A DNA stretch of 64,000 bases from NCBI GenBank assembly GCA_025093985.1, contig JACAAK010000004.1:496001-560000 (forward strand), given 5' to 3'. A model generated the notes under the pieces. It did no database searches, was not told the origin of the DNA, and saw only the letters and a list, made by a program, of their open reading frames with translations. Position 1 is the first letter of the stretch, and every line of letters begins with the position of its first letter. The position numbers were made by a program, and so were the translations under genes. Below, piece after piece: positions 58,864 through 64,000 of this stretch. The stretch is from Calvatia gigantea. Its lineage: Eukaryota > Basidiomycota > Agaricomycetes > Agaricales > Lycoperdaceae.

Positions 58864-61123
58864 TCATAAAGGTGCGTGGTTAAAAGACCTCCAGACCTTA
58901 CTCAGCTCTATCACGGCATCCTGCATCAGTCCTTCCTGTGCGTCCGTGAACACGGCTTCGCTGGTCTGTCCTCCACTCTTCTCCGGGTCACGAAGGGTTG
59001 AATGTGGGAATGGCGATGAGATAACTGGACACACTGTGCCCTCTGTGGGGAGCGCTCCAGTGAGGAAGTATTCCCTGATGTGAGATTGTGTGCAGACCGA
59101 GGGTCCGCTGATGGAGCAGTGCTAAATTGGTAGGGAGAGTAAGTGTATTCAGCACCCGTGCACGAGATCCATAGACGCAACGGAAACGAGACAGGACGTA
59201 CGCCAGGAGAGTCCTGCGTAAGGACGCGCGAACCAGGGAATCGTTTTGACATGGTTTTCGCACTGTTGCACAGATTTCAGTACGGGTACAATTATACGTA
59301 GAACAATGTTGCGTACTGAGCCAGAGGAGTGACAGGATCTGCGCAAGATGTCGTAGCGTGGGTAAATTAACAGCCGTATTGAATACCCACCAGCAGTATT
59401 TCCAACGAACAAGATGGGGAAATTCGTCTGGCCCTCTACTGGGCCCCGGAAGCCTTTCTTTACCTTGGGCCATCCCGCACAACTCAACGGAATATTTGCC
59501 CAAAGATCCGCCCATTCTGACTCACGACTGAAGTCCTCAAAGAATTTTTTCGCGGACACAAGTTCCGGGAGAACGTCTAGTCCATCGGAGCATAAGATGG
59601 CAGTCGACGCTTCTGCAATCCTAGACTCAAAATCTCTCTCGCGCTGGTCCTTCTCGTTGGAAGGGGAAGAACAGCTCGAGCACCCGAACGTTGGGACTTC
59701 GGTGAATTTCCACATTCGTCCAGGATCCCTGCTTGGGCCACCCAAATCAGCCAAAGCCGCTGCTAAGGCTGGCCACGTAGCCCATGGGGAATACAACGAG
59801 GAGAAAATTGTAGCGCGGACTCGAGAGTAATCGAGTACACCGTAGGATGTGGGCGTGCGGACAGGAATAGGTTCTCTGATGAGATCTCGGTAGATTCGGG
59901 TAAGGTTGGCCGCAATGAGCGAAGGCGATGAGGCCCAAAATGCACATGAGGAAGGACCGGCGGCATAGCACATTTCGAAGAAATGGTTCCGAGTTGAAGG
60001 GGTATCAAGGAGATTGTTATTCCACAGTGCTAAGGGAAAAGTTGTCAAGTTTGAATTTGGAAGAATGAAACAGGAGAGGCATACTGGCGTAGTAATTTTC
60101 TGCATCGACCACACCATCAAGCACCATACGATCGAGTTTGTCCTATGACAACGAATCAGGGCATCGATTATACGCAAGGAATAACAAGACTCACCGGGAA
60201 CAATGCTGCAAATGTCGAACCCAATATCGTTCCATATGAAAATCCCCAGTACATCAACTTTTCCTTCCCATATGCCCTGACAATGCTCAACATGTCATAC
60301 GCAGTCTGCTCGGTGTTGACATTCCCCAACCACTCTCCAGCCCTTTCCCCAGCGACTTTATTCGTCACAATCGCACGCGCCCATGCTCTTTCAATACTCT
60401 GCCCCTTCTCTCCGTCTACATCGTGATTCTCCTCCCTAACACCTCCACGGAGGACATCGGCGTTCGATCCAGTCCATATTTCTCTCTCCCCTTTGCCCAC
60501 ACCACCGAAAAACATAGCCTTAGGTGTTGACCGCCCAACGCCCCTGGGGTCGAAACTGACAACATCAAACTCCTTGCCCACGACCTGAGCTAGCAAGCCG
60601 CCTATCCTGTTGATAAGGTCTACGCCGCTCCCCCCAGGGCCACCCGGATTAAAGAGAATCGGGCCACGATAACGTGGATGTGGTTTCGAAGAATTATCTG
60701 GATGGGTGAGGGAGGAAAAGGGTGAGGGTTTGCGGATGAGTGCGATTGCGGCATGGTCTGGGGATTCGGACGAATGGTTCAAGTGGTTGAGAGGGACGAG
60801 GAGTCGGGCACATTCGCGCTGAAGTGGTTTGTAACATTTGTACCAGATGAGGTTGTGTGTCGGCTCAACCTGTAGATTAGGCGCCTGTTAGCATCCATGC
60901 TGCTGTTTGAATGGAGATCCAGGAGACGCACATCGACCCAGTAGAAGCCTTTATGTGCGCTTTGAGTAATTTGGGGACCTTTGGAACCAGTGCCGTCCCA
61001 AAAGAGTATTGATACCACGAAAATTATCAGAGTGAGTGTGAATATGGCCCGCAAGCGCACAAACGCGAGATTCAGGCCACCCACCATTCTACAGCAAGAT
61101 ATGGGCGTTGTCAAACCTGCCAA
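58864..61123 (-). CDS. Alpha/beta hydrolase (tripeptidyl-aminopeptidase type), copy 2
   Basis: An intact paralog of copy 1, probably a membrane-anchored or secreted serine aminopeptidase (S33/TAP-like). Start MAGLTTPISCCRMVGGLNLA, with an anchor helix near residues 28-42 (FTLTLIIFVVSILFW). Then come GFYWVD, intron, VEPTHNLIWYKCYKPLQREC, the oxyanion motif LFNPGGPGGSG, FDVVSFDPRGVGRSTPKAMF, nucleophile elbow YWGFSYGTILG, intron, DKLDRMVLDGVVDAENYYAS and ALWNNNLLDTPSTRNHFFEM. Copy 2 keeps the frame through KKGFRGPVEGQTNFPILFVG. The acid lies in DPVTPLAH, and the catalytic His in DSPGHCSISGPSVCTQS. The stop is at 58,864-58,866. Length is about 590 residues. All visible catalytic residues are present. 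Confidence 0.85.
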
Positions 61124-62253
61124 ATATGATGAGAATCTTCAGACCCTACCGCGAGAAATACCGGAATGTTTACTCACAGGTACCTCATGATGATTAATAT
61201 CATGTGTAAAAATAACCTCAAATTAGGAAAATGGGGCCGTGGTTCAATGGACTGATTGTGTGGGATAGGTTAGTGCGCTAATGGATTGTGTTTTCCTATC
61301 ATACGACGCGGTGTACTAGAGGACATAACAGATGCATCATCCTTTCAAGAGACAGGATGTTGGTGTGAGCGTCAGAAGCGTCGGAGATCGCTCGATCCAA
61401 AAATACACAAGGTCATCACTACAAGTCTACAATACAGTAAAGGGTGTAAGAGTCGAGCATGATACAAAAGCTACTAGGCTACTCACCTCAGTATCATTAG
61501 GACAAGACTACACGCCCAGTCCTAAAAAACATTGGTGACATGTGAACCTGCACTGGGAGTGACGTGACGTGCCAACCTTGACATGAGCTGTCACCACATT
61601 GACCCAGCAGAGTAAGACATGTTCAAAAATGCTGGTACAATTTTACATTGTGACAAGGTTTTCATCCATGTGTTGACAAGGGGTCATAGCACATTTGTAC
61701 CATGTGGTCAAACATTGTAGGAGGCCATGCCAATGTTGTATTATGCCTTGTGCTGTCTTTGTGGTTTGGACAAATATATTTTAGGAATGACATTGTCTTT
61801 ATCTGGATGAATATAATGATTATCATTGCCAAATCTTAGTAGGGTACATGAACTACAGCAGCTAATTATTAAAAGTAAATAATTCAACAGCCCTGTCAGT
61901 ACATGGTCAGGTAAGGGTTAGGAACCCCCAAATATCCTCCAAGTCCAATCATACCCATCTGAGTGGCCCAAAAAGGATTCTGTTATAAACTCAGTAACAA
62001 AAAGTTAACTTAACAGTGAGGGGACATACTTCAGACACCATCAAGTCACTATGAAATATGTATTGGTTTGACTGTATGAATGGCAACTATGAATATACTA
62101 TTACCAGCATGTGTGGAACCCTTTCCTTCAACTGGGTGTTTTCCTATCTGTGGCCATGTTCAAAATCCCAGTTTAATTCATTTGTTCCCTTTGTCAGTGT
62201 TGAGAGAACGAGTAGACATCCCAATATAAGTTCACACTACCTAAGCGTGTAGG
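61124..62253. other. Repeat-like, AT-rich stretch
   Basis: 61,124-61,330 is the duplicated 5' flank of the hydrolase. From 61,540 on, the composition shifts to TG/CA-rich words (tgacatg, gtgacaagg, ttgtgac) of low complexity, unlike the genic part of the window. A plus frame at 62,058-62,252 is unassigned. Confidence 0.4.
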
Positions 62254-62742
62254 TGTCAGCAGTGGAGGGTAGTTGTATTCATCCAGGAGACGGTCCAATA
62301 GGAGAGGCACATGGTAGCGGACATAGTCCTGCTTATACCATCGTACTCAGAGAGTCTTGAGGAGAGGGGAAGCGATGCTTAGAGAAGCTAGCGTAGAGGA
62401 GAGAAGACATAGTGTCTTACACCAAAGGGTGTATCCATAAGGGCCTACATACTACAATGCTACATAGGGTATATATACTAATATCCCTGGTCTGTGCACT
62501 CTAAACCCTTATATGGGTGAGGTCTAACTACCAGTAGCATAATTGGAGCATACTGTGTATGACGCATGTACTAGAAGGTTCCATGCGGAGTGAATAACCG
62601 ACTACCAGAAGGGCAGTACAACTACTGCGTACGTAGTCTGTGATGGTCCGTTATTATCGACCCTCTGAAGGTGAAATACTCAAACCCCGTTTCAGCTATA
62701 AATAGACTGAACCAACGTAGTGGTATGGAGCGAGATTCAACA
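62254..62742. repeat. LTR-like segment (weak)
   Basis: A 489-bp block starting tgtcag and ending caaca, with the TG...CA ends of long terminal repeats. A promoter-like ctataaatag lies near 62,696-62,705. It is followed by a purine-rich tract (gaaggggggaagatt). Plus-strand codons at 62,814-63,026 (ending DATTIALSYQMSF) vaguely recall the start of a Copia reverse transcriptase. The five-base flanks do not match, and no second LTR or integrase is present, so this stays tentative. Confidence 0.3.
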
Positions 62743-63349
62743 CTCCTCCTCACTTGAAGGGGGGAAGATTAATGCTTCAATTATCTAGCAGTATTGAAAC
62801 CAAAGCTTAGACATTGGAATCTTCAACAAAAGAGCGGCAGAGCCAAACATCAAATGTCGGAGTTATCAACGATCATGTGGAATTAACCAGCTTTTGCGGG
62901 TTGGAAAAGGATTCCTGTAACGGAGAGGAATTGATGCTAGCGTTTGCTATGATGGCCATAAAGGATGCAACAACAATTGCTTTGAGCTATCAAATGTCCT
63001 TTAACTCAACTTTTAAACTCTCATGACTAACTTGCTGCGACTTTCATCTAAGAGTAAGGAGTAGGAAAGCTTGAAAAAGCTCCTCCAGAAATTGTAAACA
63101 GCAATTCTTTCGAAGCATTCAACAAATCTGTTTTTCTGCTTAGGTGCGAAATAAAAACCATTTTGCTGATGCGAAATCCTAAGTGATAAATCACTGGTTG
63201 CTAATCCAGCGTGCAATTATTGTGAGATCAGGAAAGTGGCAGTATTAAGCCAGTGTAACCAAGGCCGTCACTTTGCGGTTATATAGATCAATCAGCTGCG
63301 GCAGTCCTATGAGCCAGTGGAGCAATGATACTACAAGCCTTGTTCTGAT

Positions 63350-63795
63350 TTGACTTGAACAAAGAGGTGGAAGGATCTTGAAATTGACCCTGTATATTTT
63401 TCCGGACTCTCAATTTGAGGCAGATGGATAAATTCCATGTAGATGTTTTACCGTAGACTCACGAAGAGGCAGAAGGTTACATTCAAAACCTATGGAGTTT
63501 TTCCTCAATCTTGTAAAAGAGAGAAAGGATCATTAGACCCTATCTTATTTTTTTCTTGTGAAAGGAATAAGTTCCTGCCATATTTTTACAGTCGACTCTT
63601 GGACAAGTATGAAGGAATATGTTCCTGATGTTATTTTTGCCTAAGACGCTCGTTTTGAGACGTCGGCAGGGATAACTCCCCATTTGTTTTATCAGTGACC
63701 TGTGAGAGGCGATAGGAACAATTGAAAGTCCTATATATTTTTATCCAAGCGTCTTCATATGAAGGCAGAAAGGAATATAATATCCTTTGTGTTTT
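63350..63795 (+). repeat. Tandem array of about nine two-hairpin units
   Basis: About nine diverged units follow one another about every 50 nt (distances between matching points 53, 49, 52, 37, 50, 55, 46 and 57). Each unit has a short hairpin H1 of type CTC-N5-GAG, usually followed by GGCAG. Then comes hairpin H2 of type AGGAA-N4-TTCCT, then a T-tract (tatttttcc). The stems vary but stay paired. H1 examples: ctcaatttgag, ctcacgaagag, cttggacaag, cctgtgagagg and cttcatatgaag. H2 examples: atggataaattccat, aggaataagttcct and gggataactccc. Unit 5 lacks H1. Spacing is not a multiple of three and all frames contain stops, so it is not a protein repeat. It could be structured RNA or hairpin-prone satellite DNA. 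GGA...TCC hairpins without T-tracts continue toward the window end. Confidence 0.6.
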
Positions 63796-64000
63796 CCCCA
63801 TCAACTTCGAAAAGGAGGGCTCACGATGACATAGGAATCGGTATCATGTTGCGGCAGTCACTCGAGCCAGCTAATACAAGGCCATTAGACTTTGTTGTCA
63901 AAGCGAGGTCAATGAAGTGGTTTCAGAAAATGTGGATCAATTCCAGCATAATCTCATGAAGGCGGATTAAATCCAGCTCAATCAAGGATTGAAGATTTCT

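Noticed and set aside
63443..63628. Protein repeat encoded by the hairpin array
   Set aside because: Each unit can be read in some frame, but unit distances are not multiples of three, the frame changes between units, and stops are frequent.
63350..63795. CRISPR array
   Set aside because: The sequence is eukaryotic. Units lack identical repeats and unique spacers, and both hairpins vary.

Overview
The window is nuclear DNA of a mushroom-forming basidiomycete (Agaricomycetes). The signs are short GT-AG introns of about 50-60 nt in almost every gene, and families largely confined to or expanded in that class: DUF6533 and DUF6534 multi-pass membrane proteins, a DUF6593 protein, a NACHT NLR, F-box relics and a tandem O-methyltransferase family. 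Coordinates of spliced genes are outer limits. Exon borders were read by hand from GT/AG sites and from comparing paralogs inside the window.

Layout. 1-11,700 is gene-poor: a DUF6533-type gene or relic (2.4-3.5 kb), the very-long-chain enoyl-CoA reductase TSC13 (4.3-5.6 kb), a 470-bp element with inverted ends (6.5-7.0 kb) and one copy of a palindromic MITE (7.75 kb). 11.7-20.1 kb holds a DUF6593 gene, the CCAAT-factor subunit HAP5, a broken NACHT NLR and a serine-rich multi-pass membrane protein. 20.3-27.2 kb is a head-to-tail array of three O-methyltransferases: the first is a pseudogene, the other two look intact, and all three share a promoter block. 27.5-34 kb holds an acidic unknown protein, a broken F-box gene and RFC1, the large clamp-loader subunit. 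34.4-38.2 kb is a tandem DUF6534 pair. 39-46 kb carries two long basidiomycete proteins of unknown function. 46.2-48 kb holds two DNA-transposon-like elements. 48.1-54.6 kb holds an intronless membrane protein, a fourth O-methyltransferase with a frameshift in its SAM-binding loop, and an intact DUF6533 gene. 55.5-61.1 kb is a tandem pair of secreted or membrane-anchored alpha/beta hydrolases, one frameshifted. 61.1-64 kb is repeat-rich: an LTR-like segment and an unusual array of about nine diverged two-hairpin units.

How it fits together. Housekeeping genes (TSC13, HAP5, RFC1) are scattered between young, duplicating and decaying families. The methyltransferases could be tailoring enzymes, but no polyketide synthase, peptide synthetase, terpene cyclase or P450 is present, so a biosynthetic cluster is not supported. 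The clearest new structure is the two-hairpin array near 63.35-63.8 kb. Also notable are two micro-exons (12 and 14 nt) kept in all four methyltransferases, and the shared palindromic promoter box of the three tandem copies. Several otherwise intact genes differ from the expected reading frame by a single base. Some of these could be assembly errors rather than real lesions.
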